Part shown: positions 1 through 8,136 of the stretch, piece after piece
Position numbering within the stretch: position 1 is the stretch's first letter
How the letters are laid out: each line of letters opens with the position of its first letter
NCBI RefSeq assembly: GCF_000420065.1
Contig: NZ_ATUF01000005.1
Span: forward strand, 35,168 to 99,167
Source of the DNA: Varibaculum cambriense DSM 15806
GTDB taxonomy: Bacteria; Actinomycetota; Actinomycetes; Actinomycetales; Actinomycetaceae
Length of the DNA: 64,000 nt
Direction: 5' to 3'
The notes under the pieces: model-generated
Database searches by the model: none
The model's input: the letters and a program-made list of their open reading frames with translations, nothing else
What the model was told of the DNA's origin: nothing
Translations under genes and position numbers: made by a program

Positions 1-599
1 TTGAACGCCGACAGGGAGATTTGGGTGAAGGCTTCATCGGATTCGTTGTATGGTTTGCCTTCATCCAGCCAGGTAGCGGTGCCATGGGTAGACACGACAG
101 GGATTTTACGATCCCCGCTAGTGGTCTGAATAACCTTGGCGAGGATGCGCATGATGTTTTGGTCGGCTAAAGACTGCACTAGGGTGCGTTCGAACTCGTC
201 AGGCACTAGGTATCCGCCCTCAGAATCCACCCCCTCGCTTAGCGCATTCCTTACTTCCATGGGGGAGGTGTTAAGCCGCATCGCATCCCAAAACGCCCGC
301 TTGTAGGAAGCTGTAGCACGGGCAGGCTTGACCTTACTGTCTTCGCCCATGCCGCTTCCAGGAGCGGAAGTGATGGGATTACAGGTCGCCTTGGCAAGAG
401 TGTTTTCTAGGCGTTCGGCTCGCTCACATCGAGCAATCTCGCCGCTAAGTGCCTCAATCTCAGCTTCCATTTTGGCGTAGGCCGCGTCATCTTCGGCGTT
501 TAGACAGCCAGTGTCGCTATCGCGCCGCTCGTCTAGAAACTTCTTAGCCTTATTCCAGGTTTGGGCACGCCGGGTATACAAATCAGTAACAGTAGTCAT
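1..599 (-). CDS. Phage major capsid protein, HK97 family (partial, C-terminus outside window)
   Basis: Builds the icosahedral head of a siphovirus-type phage. Only the first ~199 codons are in the window. Translation gives an N-terminal charged, coiled-coil-like region (about residues 20-75, AEDDAAYAKMEAEIEALSGE type), the usual HK97 scaffold (delta) domain. It is followed by a segment typical of HK97 capsids (EGVDSEGGYLVPDEF, then a 'TWLDEGKPYNESDEAF' stretch). The start ATG at 599-597 is preceded by a GAGAGGAA ribosome site. It lies 22 bp after the stop of the ClpP-like head protease, which presumably removes the scaffold domain, so the portal-protease-capsid order is canonical. Confidence 0.93.
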   Translation of the reverse strand, partial: MTTVTDLYTRRAQTWNKAKKFLDERRDSDTGCLNAEDDAAYAKMEAEIEALSGEIARCERAERLENTLAKATCNPITSAPGSGMGEDSKVKPARATASYKRAFWDAMRLNTSPMEVRNALSEGVDSEGGYLVPDEFERTLVQSLADQNIMRILAKVIQTTSGDRKIPVVSTHGTATWLDEGKPYNESDEAFTQISLSAF

Positions 600-621
600 A
601 ATGGAATATTTCCTCTCTTAG

Positions 622-1506
622 TTAATGGGGTTGGTTGGTTAAAAGGGCGTATAAATCAACAACCCGCCGACCACAAGAGACAGCGGGCTTTAGACAAGGA
701 TGTTCACTTACAGGAGGCGGCGGCCCGGGAGGGGCAGCACTTTTACCGTGCATAGCTAGTTGGGCGACCAGCCGTTGCTCGGTTACTTTTCTGGAAAACA
801 CCACACCACCCTTGTTTTTGGGCGGCAACGGCGGCTTCTTACGGGCAGGGCCTTGCTCGTCATCCCCGCCGGAATCGTCCTCATCCGGCTCGTCTTCACC
901 CGGCTCTTCAGATTCTTCGTCCTCTTTGTCTGGGGTTGGTGCTCGTTTACCAGTCAGCAGCTCGTCGGCGAACCCAAGTTCGATGGCTGCAGTTGCGTCC
1001 ATCCAGGTCTCGGCATCCATCAACTTCGACAACTTCGCCCTGCTCAACCCAGTCTTGAGCTGGTAAGCATTGATAATCGAGTCCTTGACACTCTCAAGCA
1101 TGTCGAGGGCACGCGAGAGTTCGGTTTTATCGCCCATCGCCAACGTTGCTGGGTTGTGGATCATCAACATCGACACCGGCGACATCGCCACATGACTTGC
1201 TGCCATAGCGATCACGCTCGCTGCGGATGCTGCGATGCCATCAATATTGACTGTCACGGTTCCTGGGTAGTCCAGAAGCATGTTGTAAATCCTGGCTGCC
1301 GCAACCACATCACCACCAGGGCTGTTAAGCCAAACAGTGACCGGACCCGAGCCAGCATTTAGTTCAGACTCGAAAACAGCTGGTGTTACATCGTCGTCGA
1401 GCCAAGATTCCTCTGCGATAGCCCCGTTAATACGCAAAACCCGAACATCCTCTTGGGTGTCCGGGTTGGTTGTTTCTGGTGGTATCCAGTTCCAAAAACG
1501 CTTCAC
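622..1506 (-). CDS. Phage head maturation protease, ClpP-like (S14)
   Basis: Serine protease that processes the capsid protein during head assembly. The 294-aa product has a ClpP fold at residues 18-185: LNSPGGDVVAA near 60-70, the nucleophile in the AAS motif (Ser94) and the catalytic His117 in MIHNPA. The last ~105 residues differ from ClpP. They form a very acidic run (about 193-218), then a basic/proline-rich tail (KKPPLPPK, PPGPPPP). This tail may be a linker or scaffold-like extension, as seen in other phage protease-scaffold proteins; that is inference. It overlaps the portal gene by 4 bp (ATGA), indicating translational coupling. Confidence 0.93.
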   Translation of the reverse strand: MKRFWNWIPPETTNPDTQEDVRVLRINGAIAEESWLDDDVTPAVFESELNAGSGPVTVWLNSPGGDVVAAARIYNMLLDYPGTVTVNIDGIAASAASVIAMAASHVAMSPVSMLMIHNPATLAMGDKTELSRALDMLESVKDSIINAYQLKTGLSRAKLSKLMDAETWMDATAAIELGFADELLTGKRAPTPDKEDEESEEPGEDEPDEDDSGGDDEQGPARKKPPLPPKNKGGVVFSRKVTEQRLVAQLAMHGKSAAPPGPPPPVSEHPCLKPAVSCGRRVVDLYALLTNQPH

Positions 1507-2819
1507 ATTCTCCTCCTCAAAACTTGATTCTCTCCAGGTTGTTCTTCCAGCTGCTCATCTTTAGCTTCAACAGCGTCGGCTTGTTTGGTTGCTGCATAAG
1601 CGCCTGCCATGGGCAACGGGAGCATGTTGCCGTTGACCAGGTAGAGATCACCGCCATCGTCCTGGTCGATGCGGTCAAGGTTTTCTAGCTCGCGGATATC
1701 GTTTGCGCTCATCCAGCCGTTCTGGCGGGCTACCGCATAGCCCTCCATACGCGACTGGTAATCCCCGCGCAGCAGCCCCTCAACATTGAACTTCACAAAC
1801 AACTGCTGTTTCTCACGAGCGCTTAGCAGTGTTTTGGTGATTGCTTGTTCCCAGCGGATCACCCACGGGTCGAGGGTGTATTTCACAAATTCGAGACTCT
1901 GCTGCTCAATATTGCTGAAGCTAGATTTTTCGAGGTCGCCGATCATGTGCGGCGGAATACGGAAGATACGGGCGATCTCGTTGAGCTGAAACTTTCTCGT
2001 TTCAAGAAACTGCGCCTGTTCAGGCGACACACTAATCGGCGTGTACTTCATCCCTTCTTCCAAAACAGCGACTTTATTGCCGTTTTTCGCGCCCCCGAAG
2101 GTTGCCTGCCAGGACTCACGCACCCGGGAGGGATCTTTTATCGTGCCCGGATGCTCCAACACACCGCCCGGTGCCGCCCCATTAGCAAAAAATGAAGCCC
2201 CATAATCCTCAGTGGCTTGTGCCAGGCCGATAGCATTACGAGCCATCGCAATCGGGGAATAACCAACCAACCCATCGAAACCAAGACCTGGAACATGAAG
2301 CACATCATTAGGGGTAAGCCGAATGGTTTGGTATTGTCCTGCGGGTTCGTCCCAGGAGGTTTGGTACTCGTAATACAAGCTCTTGGTGTCCAGATCCCTG
2401 CCTACGCTCATCCGATTCGGTTGCAACGGATACAGTCCAATGACTTCGCCGAGCCCGTTACGCACTACCTGAGCAAACGCGTTACCCCACAACAACAAAT
2501 GCGTCATGAGCGTTTCTCTAAACACGAAGCTCGTCATCTCGGGGTTAGGTTCATCGTGAAGCAGGCGGTACAAACCATGATCGACTGCTTTTTCCTTGCC
2601 GCCACCGTCCTTGTAACGGTATACGTGCAGTGGTAGGCCGGCTATCGCCTCAGCCAAAATCCGCACGCACGAATACACGGCCGTCATCTGCATCGCCGAT
2701 CGTTCCGTCACCGTCCGACCCGCCGACGTGGGGCCAAACAGGAACGAATACTGGCTCGTGAGATGGTGGTTCGAGGCGCGGCGAGGGTTGGCGGCGCGTA
2801 GCCAGTCGAGGAATCCCAT
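1503..2819 (-). CDS. Phage portal protein, HK97 family
   Basis: Forms the dodecameric vertex through which DNA is packaged. The 438-aa length and sequence are typical of the Phage_portal family: an early TAVYSCVRILAEAIAGLPLHVY segment (about 45-68), the LLLWGNAFAQVVRN stretch and the 'FRIPPHMIGDL..SSFSNIEQQSLEFVKYTL' region near 290-320. The C-terminus is acidic and variable. The gene lies upstream of the protease on the same strand. Between it and the large terminase sits a plus-strand moron gene (HXXEE protein), which is unusual for this normally uninterrupted pair. Confidence 0.95.
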   Translation of the reverse strand: MGFLDWLRAANPRRASNHHLTSQYSFLFGPTSAGRTVTERSAMQMTAVYSCVRILAEAIAGLPLHVYRYKDGGGKEKAVDHGLYRLLHDEPNPEMTSFVFRETLMTHLLLWGNAFAQVVRNGLGEVIGLYPLQPNRMSVGRDLDTKSLYYEYQTSWDEPAGQYQTIRLTPNDVLHVPGLGFDGLVGYSPIAMARNAIGLAQATEDYGASFFANGAAPGGVLEHPGTIKDPSRVRESWQATFGGAKNGNKVAVLEEGMKYTPISVSPEQAQFLETRKFQLNEIARIFRIPPHMIGDLEKSSFSNIEQQSLEFVKYTLDPWVIRWEQAITKTLLSAREKQQLFVKFNVEGLLRGDYQSRMEGYAVARQNGWMSANDIRELENLDRIDQDDGGDLYLVNGNMLPLPMAGAYAATKQADAVEAKDEQLEEQPGENQVLRRRM

Positions 2820-2877
2820 GATGGTGGCTCCTTTCCCTGTGGGATAATTGGGTAACGTTCACACGAGGAGGTGCGTG

Positions 2878-3345
2878 GTGGGTTGGCCAGTCATTGTGTT
2901 TGTGGGTCTATTTTTGTGGCACGAAATCGAGGAATACTTCGTCCTGGTTCCATGGCTAGACGACAACACTGCCCGGTTGCCTGAACCTGTTCGACACATC
3001 AACATGACCCGCACACATTTCACAGTGATCGCAACAGAAGAACTCGTTCTGCTCATCGCGGTCGCTATCTGGTGCCAGCCAGTATGGATAGCAGCCATCA
3101 TGGTCGCCTACACCATCCACCTGGTAATCCACTGCGGCCAGTTGCTCTTTACTTACCTGAAACGAATCCCGCTACGGTTATGGAGCGCCCCCATACAGCT
3201 ACCCATCATGATCTGGCTCATCACCATCACACCCACCTGCGGAACAGTAGGGCTTCCACTCGCTTCGCTCGTCATGGTGGCAGCCATGGGACTCAACCTT
3301 GTAGCCATGCACTGGATCACCAGCAAAACGCTAAAACACCAATAG
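2878..3345 (+). CDS. HXXEE-domain membrane protein (moron gene)
   Basis: About 155 aa, strongly hydrophobic with four or five predicted membrane segments. The N-terminal segment carries HEIEEYF (H-x-x-E-E), the signature of HXXEE family proteins; a second TEE follows near residue 65 and conserved histidines sit around 100-105 (IHLVIHC). The family's function is not established. I chose GTG at 2878 because a GAGGAGG ribosome site lies six bases upstream; an in-frame TTG at 2848 would include that site. It is transcribed against all surrounding late phage genes and its 3' end overlaps the large terminase 3' end by 15 bp. It is probably expressed from its own promoter in the lysogen. Confidence 0.8.
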   Translation: MGWPVIVFVGLFLWHEIEEYFVLVPWLDDNTARLPEPVRHINMTRTHFTVIATEELVLLIAVAIWCQPVWIAAIMVAYTIHLVIHCGQLLFTYLKRIPLRLWSAPIQLPIMIWLITITPTCGTVGLPLASLVMVAAMGLNLVAMHWITSKTLKHQ

Positions 3346-4935
3346 TCCCCGCGAATCATAAACTGAGCTCGCCTCTGGGGTGTTGCCGCATCTTATTGCT
3401 CGATCCAAGGCCATGATGGTGGCGACGACTCCGTCGATTTTTTCCGTGGATTTTTGCTTATCTGGCTTGATGTTTCCTGCTGGGTCGGTGCGTACGTGAA
3501 TGTTATCGACCATCCAGGCCAGCACCGGGTGCCCGCCATGAGCCAGCTTGCCCTCCAACGCCAGCTTCATCAGTTCTTTGGATGGTGGGGACATGTCTTT
3601 GAAGCCTTGCCCGAAAGGCACCACCGTGAAACCAGCATCCTCAAGGTTTTGGCTCATTTGGATCGCACCCCACCGGTCGAAAGCGATCTCTCGGATATTA
3701 AACCGGGTGCCAAGATCCTCAATGAACTTCTCGATATACCCGTAGTGCACCACGTTGCCCTCGGTCGTCTCCAAGAAGCCTTGACTGTTCCACAAGTCGT
3801 AGGGGACGTGATCCCTAGAAACTCTGAGTTTGAGGTTGTCTTCGGGAATCCAAAACCAGGGCGCGACCGTGTATTTGTCATCGTCATCCGTGGGTGGGAA
3901 TACGAGAACGAAAGCAGTGATATCGGTGGTGGATGCCAGGTCGAGCCCGCCGTAACAAACCCGGCTCTCCAACTCCGATAAATCTACTGGGGTGTTGTTT
4001 TGATTCCAGACGTGCATAGGCATCCACCGCACGCTCTGCTTCACCCACTGATTGAGCCGCAATTGTCTGAAGGTGTTTTCTTCAGCCGGATTCTGCCTGG
4101 CACTATTACAAGCGTCCCTAACTTTCTGGATTGGCACCGTCACGTCCAAGGATGGGTTGGCTTTATGCCACACGGCTTCATCGGTCCAATCATCATCTTG
4201 CCCCGCCCCATATATGACTGGATAAAAGGTGGGGTCGATCTTTTTGCCATCGAGAATGTCTTGGGCTTTTTGGTGTTGCTCGTAACAAATCGAATGAGTG
4301 TCGGTGCCGGCGGTTGTTATCAGGAAGTACAGCGGCTGGGTGCGAGCATCCCCACTGCCTTTGGTCATCACGTCGAAGAGCGCCCGGTTGGGTTGGGTGT
4401 GTAGCTCATCGAATACCACTCCGGAAATATTGAATCCGTGTTTGGAATAGGCCTCGGCCGATAGTACCTGGTAGAAGGAATTGGTGGGGGAGTAGATGAT
4501 ACGTTTTTGGCTTCTAAGGATCTTTACCCGCTTGGCTAGTGGGGGACACATTCTCACCATGTCGGCTGCCACTTCGAACACGATGGATGCTTGTTGCCGA
4601 TCGGCAGCACACCCATAAACTTCAGCGCGTTCCTCGCCATCGGCGCACGTGAGCAACAATGCGACGGCAGCAGCCAGCTCACTCTTGCCTTGCTTCTTCG
4701 GAATCTCCACATAAGCAGTCGTGAACTGGCGGTATCCATCGGCTTTGAGGGTGCCGAAAAGGTCGCGAATGATTTGTTCTTGCCAATCAATCAACTTAAA
4801 AGGTTTTCCTGACCACCGTCCTTTCGTATGCTTTAAAGCTTCGATAAACGCGACTGCAAAGTCGGCTCGGCGCTTGTCATAGCGCGAGCTTTCAGCCATG
4901 AACCGTGTCGGTTGATATTCAGCTAGCTGACGCAT
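3331..4935 (-). CDS. Phage terminase large subunit
   Basis: DNA-packaging ATPase and nuclease. The 534-aa protein has a Walker A-type loop PKKQGKSE at 79-86, a Walker B VVFDELH with the catalytic acid at about 176-177, and a C-terminal nuclease half beginning near YGGLDLASTTD with later acidic residues (AFDRWGA). The family resembles the YmfN/Terminase_1 type found with P27-type small subunits and HK97 heads. A GAAGGTAA ribosome site precedes ATG 4935. Oddly, its small-subunit partner lies 10 kb upstream, separated by methylation genes, small proteins and the 4.27-kb foreign block. Confidence 0.95.
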   Translation of the reverse strand: MRQLAEYQPTRFMAESSRYDKRRADFAVAFIEALKHTKGRWSGKPFKLIDWQEQIIRDLFGTLKADGYRQFTTAYVEIPKKQGKSELAAAVALLLTCADGEERAEVYGCAADRQQASIVFEVAADMVRMCPPLAKRVKILRSQKRIIYSPTNSFYQVLSAEAYSKHGFNISGVVFDELHTQPNRALFDVMTKGSGDARTQPLYFLITTAGTDTHSICYEQHQKAQDILDGKKIDPTFYPVIYGAGQDDDWTDEAVWHKANPSLDVTVPIQKVRDACNSARQNPAEENTFRQLRLNQWVKQSVRWMPMHVWNQNNTPVDLSELESRVCYGGLDLASTTDITAFVLVFPPTDDDDKYTVAPWFWIPEDNLKLRVSRDHVPYDLWNSQGFLETTEGNVVHYGYIEKFIEDLGTRFNIREIAFDRWGAIQMSQNLEDAGFTVVPFGQGFKDMSPPSKELMKLALEGKLAHGGHPVLAWMVDNIHVRTDPAGNIKPDKQKSTEKIDGVVATIMALDRAIRCGNTPEASSVYDSRGLLVF

Positions 4936-5010
4936 ACGAATCAGTTACCTTCTATTGGTTAAAAAGTCAGTTACTACCAGCGATAACAGGTACCCTCATA
5001 CCCGGCGGGG

Positions 5011-5304
5011 CTAGGCTTCGGGCAGATTAGCTAACGCCCAGGCGATCGCATGTCCGGCGTCAGCGAAAAGGTGGTCTGACTTCGCGATGAGTTCGAGTTC
5101 GCATTCTCCGCGGCTCCTCGAGTTAGGCCCGAACCCGCTGACGGGTTCTTCCATCAACCGGTAGATTTGGGCGTTATTGCCAAATCCTTCAGTCTTGGTC
5201 CAGGTAGCAAAACTTGCTAGCGTGTAGTTCCCGTAGGCAAGAACCGTCCCGTAGGAATCAACGCGCATCTGGAGGGTTTCGCTGGTGACCTTTGTGCTGT
5301 TCAT
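5011..5304 (-). CDS. Small phage protein, unknown function
   Basis: A 97-aa product that I do not recognise. It has a mixed composition with a VDSYGTVLAYGNYTLASF beta-like core, an ECELELIAKSDHLFADAGHA stretch and no membrane segment. It lies alone between the large terminase and an upstream terminator, and has its own copy of the repeated control element (5331-5395) plus an 18-bp palindrome. It is therefore probably expressed as a separate unit rather than from the late read-through. Confidence 0.72.
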   Translation of the reverse strand: MNSTKVTSETLQMRVDSYGTVLAYGNYTLASFATWTKTEGFGNNAQIYRLMEEPVSGFGPNSRSRGECELELIAKSDHLFADAGHAIAWALANLPEA

Positions 5305-5330
5305 GGCTGGTGCCTTTCTGTTGTGTACCG

Positions 5331-5395
5331 TTTCGGTATGTATATACAGCCATAGACCCGCCTATTTATCCAGTCATTTTCCGCCTATTTTCAAG
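5331..5395 (-). promoter_or_regulatory. Repeated control element, copy A
   Basis: One of three copies of a ~60-70 bp element that precede small-protein genes on the minus strand. Copies A and B share the inverted repeat TACCG-TTT-CGGTA and all three share ATGTAYATACAGCCATAG followed by a TTATCCAGT(C/A)ATTTT block. In A the element ends about 25 bp upstream of the start codon at 5304. No good spaced -35/-10 pair is obvious, so it may be a phage-factor-dependent promoter or an operator. Confidence 0.6.
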
Positions 5396-5401
5396 AAAAC
5401 T

Positions 5402-5419
5402 TAGAGATGTACATCTCTA
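5402..5419. promoter_or_regulatory. 18-bp perfect palindrome
   Basis: TAGAGATGTACATCTCTA reads the same on both strands. It sits between a terminator (5446-5466) and control element A, upstream of the 97-aa gene, a position that suits a dimeric regulator binding site. The regulator is unknown. Confidence 0.5.
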
Positions 5420-5445
5420 GGTCATAACGCTTCACGATAAAGGAA

Positions 5446-5466
5446 AACCCCACGCCAGGTGGGGTT
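5446..5466 (-). terminator. Intrinsic terminator
   Basis: An 8-bp stem (AACCCCAC / GTGGGGTT) with a five-base loop. Read on the minus strand it is followed by TTTCCTTT. It lies just after the stop of the 111-aa gene (5483) and separates that unit from the next. Confidence 0.7.
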
Positions 5467-5482
5467 GCCTGTGTGTTTAGTT

Positions 5483-5818
5483 TTAACGGGTCAGGTGGTA
5501 GTTGACAACGTTTCCTGGTGTAGCATGTTCAAGTTCACGCACCATCGCTGCTGCCCGCCCGTATCCCTCGGTGACTTGTTCGATGTTGTCTAGGTTCAAC
5601 GCTCCGTAGGCGGTGGTTTGCACCCGCCATTGATCGGTTTCAAAGTCTCGGTCAAGCTCCGGGGTGTAGGGGAACAGCGGGGAAGGAACAATAGAAATCG
5701 CGACCCGGCCAGGTTCAATCTCAATGCTGGTGATGGTGTATCCCAACCGGTTAGCACGTCCGATAAGGCGTTCGGTGTTTTCTTCCTCGACGCTGCATTC
5801 AGCTTCTTTGGTGTTCAT
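5483..5818 (-). CDS. Small phage protein, unknown function
   Basis: A 111-aa product with no family I recognise. It has an acidic N-terminus with EEENTERLIGRANRLG, then an ITSIEIEPGRVAISIVPSP beta-type stretch. It is preceded by control element copy B and followed directly by an intrinsic terminator, so it looks like a monocistronic unit. Soluble, no signal peptide. Its position in the small-gene block before the large terminase is typical for variable phage accessory genes. Confidence 0.7.
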   Translation of the reverse strand: MNTKEAECSVEEENTERLIGRANRLGYTITSIEIEPGRVAISIVPSPLFPYTPELDRDFETDQWRVQTTAYGALNLDNIEQVTEGYGRAAAMVRELEHATPGNVVNYHLTR

Positions 5819-5835
5819 GGCTGTTTCCTTATGTG

Positions 5836-5905
5836 TTGTGTACCGTTTCGGTATGTATATACAGCCATAGACTTCGCTACTTATCCAGTCATTTTGCCGC
5901 CTATT
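5836..5905 (-). promoter_or_regulatory. Repeated control element, copy B
   Basis: Nearly identical to copy A over about 37 bp, beginning TTGTGTACCG on the plus strand, and then similar through the TTATCCAGTCATTTT block. It ends 17 bp upstream of the start codon of the 111-aa gene. The inverted repeat TACCG-TTT-CGGTA would lie close to the transcription start or 5' leader. Confidence 0.6.
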
Positions 5906-5924
5906 TTGCCTAATAAATAGTGGT

Positions 5925-6377
5925 TTACATCTCTTGGTTAGTGTTTATTAGTGGCGGGGTTTTCCACGCAGAATCACCGCTTAATGGTGCAAGTAAGATC
6001 TTGCGTACTTCCTTATGTTCTTTACCAGAAAGTCCGATGCGGTAAAGCAGGGAGCGCAGTTCATACTTCTCATTCACCACCTTGTCACTCGCGGCGCGGT
6101 GGGTGGTGAGCCCGATGCGTTTCGCATATGCGACCATTTTGCTTAGGAACTCGGTGTATGCCGTGATCTTCTCGAACTCTGGCAGCTCATCCCACCAAGG
6201 AAAACTCAGCCCCTCGCTACTGGTGGTGATGTCGAGATGGCTCGCGCCGAGCGCTTTAGCGATCAAGTCTTTCTTGGCAGCGATAAGTTCATGCAGCCTT
6301 GCCAGCTCAGTCTCATCAAGCGTGGCGGGCAGGGTGACTAAGAGCCCGTAGTTTTCAGCCTTTTTGGTGTTCACCAT
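5925..6377 (-). CDS. Phage protein, unknown function
   Basis: A 150-aa soluble, mostly helical protein. Residues 15-45 (LPATLDETELARLHELIAAKK) and 65-100 (WWDELPEFEKITAYTEFLSKM) are amphipathic, and a charged KEHKEVRKILLAPLSG segment lies near the C-terminus. I do not recognise the family; the place next to methylases and terminase matches the 'virulence-related' hypothetical of similar phages, but that is only positional. It overlaps the upstream small gene by 7 bp and is probably cotranscribed with it from control element C. Confidence 0.72.
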   Translation of the reverse strand: MVNTKKAENYGLLVTLPATLDETELARLHELIAAKKDLIAKALGASHLDITTSSEGLSFPWWDELPEFEKITAYTEFLSKMVAYAKRIGLTTHRAASDKVVNEKYELRSLLYRIGLSGKEHKEVRKILLAPLSGDSAWKTPPLINTNQEM

Positions 6378-6586
6378 TGCTCATCCTCCTCACCATCAAA
6401 TTCGATGCTTTGAACGTCCATCCATGTGCGGATGAGGCGCAGGTAGTTGTCTGGAAAGTTGGAGACGATCATTTCTACGTGCTCGTAGCCGTGGTCTTTG
6501 GCCGCATTCCACACCGCACCAATATCGGTGAGGTCGACTCCGAGGTTTTCGATTTCTTCTAGATCGACATATAGCTGTCCCATCAT
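6371..6586 (-). CDS. Small acidic phage protein, unknown function
   Basis: About 71 aa and acidic (DLEEIENLGVDLTDIG, C-terminal DGEEDEQW). The start ATG at 6586 is chosen because GAGAGGG lies seven bases upstream; a TTG at 6592 would read through that spacing. It is the first gene of a two-gene unit behind control element C and overlaps the following 150-aa gene. Confidence 0.65.
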   Translation of the reverse strand: MMGQLYVDLEEIENLGVDLTDIGAVWNAAKDHGYEHVEMIVSNFPDNYLRLIRTWMDVQSIEFDGEEDEQW

Positions 6587-6616
6587 CACCAAACCCTCTC
6601 TTTCTTGCTGGTTGTT

Positions 6617-6670
6617 TGGTCATGTACATACAGCCATAGGAGCGCGTACTTATCCAGTAATTTTTGCCTT
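6617..6670 (-). promoter_or_regulatory. Repeated control element, copy C (shorter)
   Basis: Shares ATGTACATACAGCCATAG and the CTTATCCAGTAATTTTT block with copies A and B but lacks the TACCG-TTT-CGGTA inverted repeat. It sits between the end of the cytosine methyltransferase gene and the 71-aa gene. The core that remains in all three copies is the best candidate for the promoter itself, and the missing inverted repeat for an operator. Confidence 0.5.
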
Positions 6671-6674
6671 AAAA

Positions 6675-7149
6675 TCAAGGAGTTTTAGTGCTCTCGGCGA
6701 CTATCTGGGAAAGCACGAGTTTGGCGCACGGCAAAGCTATCCCGTTTCCCCACAGCTTGTAGAGTGCCCGGTCGGACGCTGGATTAGCCAGCCATTTGCG
6801 TACTTGGTTGCGGGTTTTAGGTTTTTTCAATCCTTGCACCTTGGCCCAGCTAGCCCAGACCTGCCACCAATAATCCAGCACGTCTTCGCTCGGGTTCTCG
6901 ATGGCGAGTCCGTCTGTCCAAGTATCAGGGAATCCTTGTAGGCGGGCGCATTCGGTGGGGGTTAAGCGTCTCACGCGGTATTTGGGCATGCCAGGGTCAG
7001 TGACCAGGGGCGGCTCAGTTGAGTCCGAAGCCAACAGAGCGCCAGCAATATTGACGTTGCCTCGGCAGAAGAAGTCTGCCTTCGAGGCGCTCACAACGTC
7101 GGGTTCGACGATGGCGATGCCGCCTTGGTTGCAGGTCGGAGAAACACCT
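6675..7149 (-). pseudogene. Cytosine-5 DNA methyltransferase, 3' fragment (gene split by insertion)
   Basis: C-terminal part of a phage C5 methyltransferase. It shows motif VIII/IX-like RRLTPTECARLQGFPD and motif X LWGNGIALP, which packs against the AdoMet site. There is no catalytic PCQ here; that is in the 5' fragment at 11418-12468. Reading upstream past the GTG at 7094 the same frame continues as GVSPTCNQGGIAIVEPDVV up to the junction at about 7149. The 5' fragment ends in KTLDTSG, so joining them gives an uninterrupted frame of ~508 codons. A short protein could still start at GTG 7094 but would be inactive as a methylase. Confidence 0.88.
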
Positions 7150-8047
7150 GCTGTACGCGCGTTTTTGGCACAAGGTCCTCTACGACTTGGGATATGTGTC
7201 CAGTTCAGAGCCGTTCCATCGCCTGTTCAACCAGGGCATGATTGAGGCTTATGCCTACACGGATTCACGTGGGCAATACGTCCCGGCTGACGAGGTGGAG
7301 GGTAGCGAGGAGGACGGCTTTACCTGGCAGGGTCAGCCCGTCAACCGCGAGTTCGGCAAGATGGGCAAGTCGCTCAAGAACATTGTCACCCCTGATCAGA
7401 TGTGCGCGGATTACGGCGCGGACACGTTCCGGGTTTACGAGATGTCGATGGGACCGCTGGATATGTCCCGTCCGTGGGACACGCGCGCGGTGGTCGGTTC
7501 CCAGCGTTTCCTGCAGCGACTGTGGCGCAATATCGTCGATGAGAACACCGGCGCGCTCACCGTGACCGATGACGCCCCGGATTTGGCGACCGCAAAAGTG
7601 CTGGCTCGCACCATTCACGATGTCACCGTGGAGTACGACAATCTGCGCGTGAACACGGCTATCGCCAAGATGATTGTGCTGAATAATCACCTCACCGGGT
7701 TACCCCAGGTGCCACGTGAGGCCGCAGAAGCGTTGGTCGTGATGGTCGCCCCCATCGCTCCGCACATTGCGGAGGAACTGTGGGAACGTTTGGGTCACCA
7801 GGGCGGAATCGCCCGGGCCACGTTCCCGGTCGTGACCGATGAGTCGCTGTTGGCGGCTGAGGAGGTCACTTGCGTGGTGCAGGTGGCGGGCAAGGTGCGC
7901 GCGAAAGTGTCGGTGGACCCCGAGATTTCCGAGGCGGATTTGCAGGCGAAGGTCCTGGCGGAACCGGCGGTGGTGAAGTTGCTGGACGGGCGGGAGCCGA
8001 AACGGATTATCGTGCGTGCTCCAAAGCTCGTATCCTTGGTTTTTTAG
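7145..8047 (+). pseudogene. leuS: Leucyl-tRNA synthetase, 3' fragment
   Basis: Reads as the C-terminal third of LeuRS from HLLYARFWHKVLYDLG onward. It includes the FNQGMI segment, a KMSKS-type loop written KMGKS, the anticodon-binding domain and the C-terminal VQVAGKVRAKV and RIIVRAPKLV tail, ending at TAG 8047. About two thirds of the gene (Rossmann catalytic core and editing domain) is missing at the junction with the phage methylase. Five bases (CACCT, 7145-7149) fit both the phage and the leuS sequence. It cannot make an active synthetase; an intact leuS must exist elsewhere if this is real. Confidence 0.9.
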
Positions 8048-8108
8048 GATTTGTCAGTACAAAAAAATCGCTAAATTACGGGATTTTAACGGTTTCGGGC
8101 TTGCAAAC

Positions 8109-8127
8109 TTAGGTATGCCTAACTTAG
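8109..8127 (+). promoter_or_regulatory. DtxR/IdeR-type iron box
   Basis: TTAGGTATGCCTAACTTAG closely matches the 19-bp DtxR/IdeR operator consensus of actinobacteria. It lies between a possible -35 (TTGCAA, 8101-8106) and -10 (TAGGCT, 8125-8130), about 10 bp upstream of the transporter gene. Metal-loaded repressor bound here should block transcription, so the operon should be induced when iron or manganese is scarce. Confidence 0.8.
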
Positions 8128-8136
8128 GCTATACCC

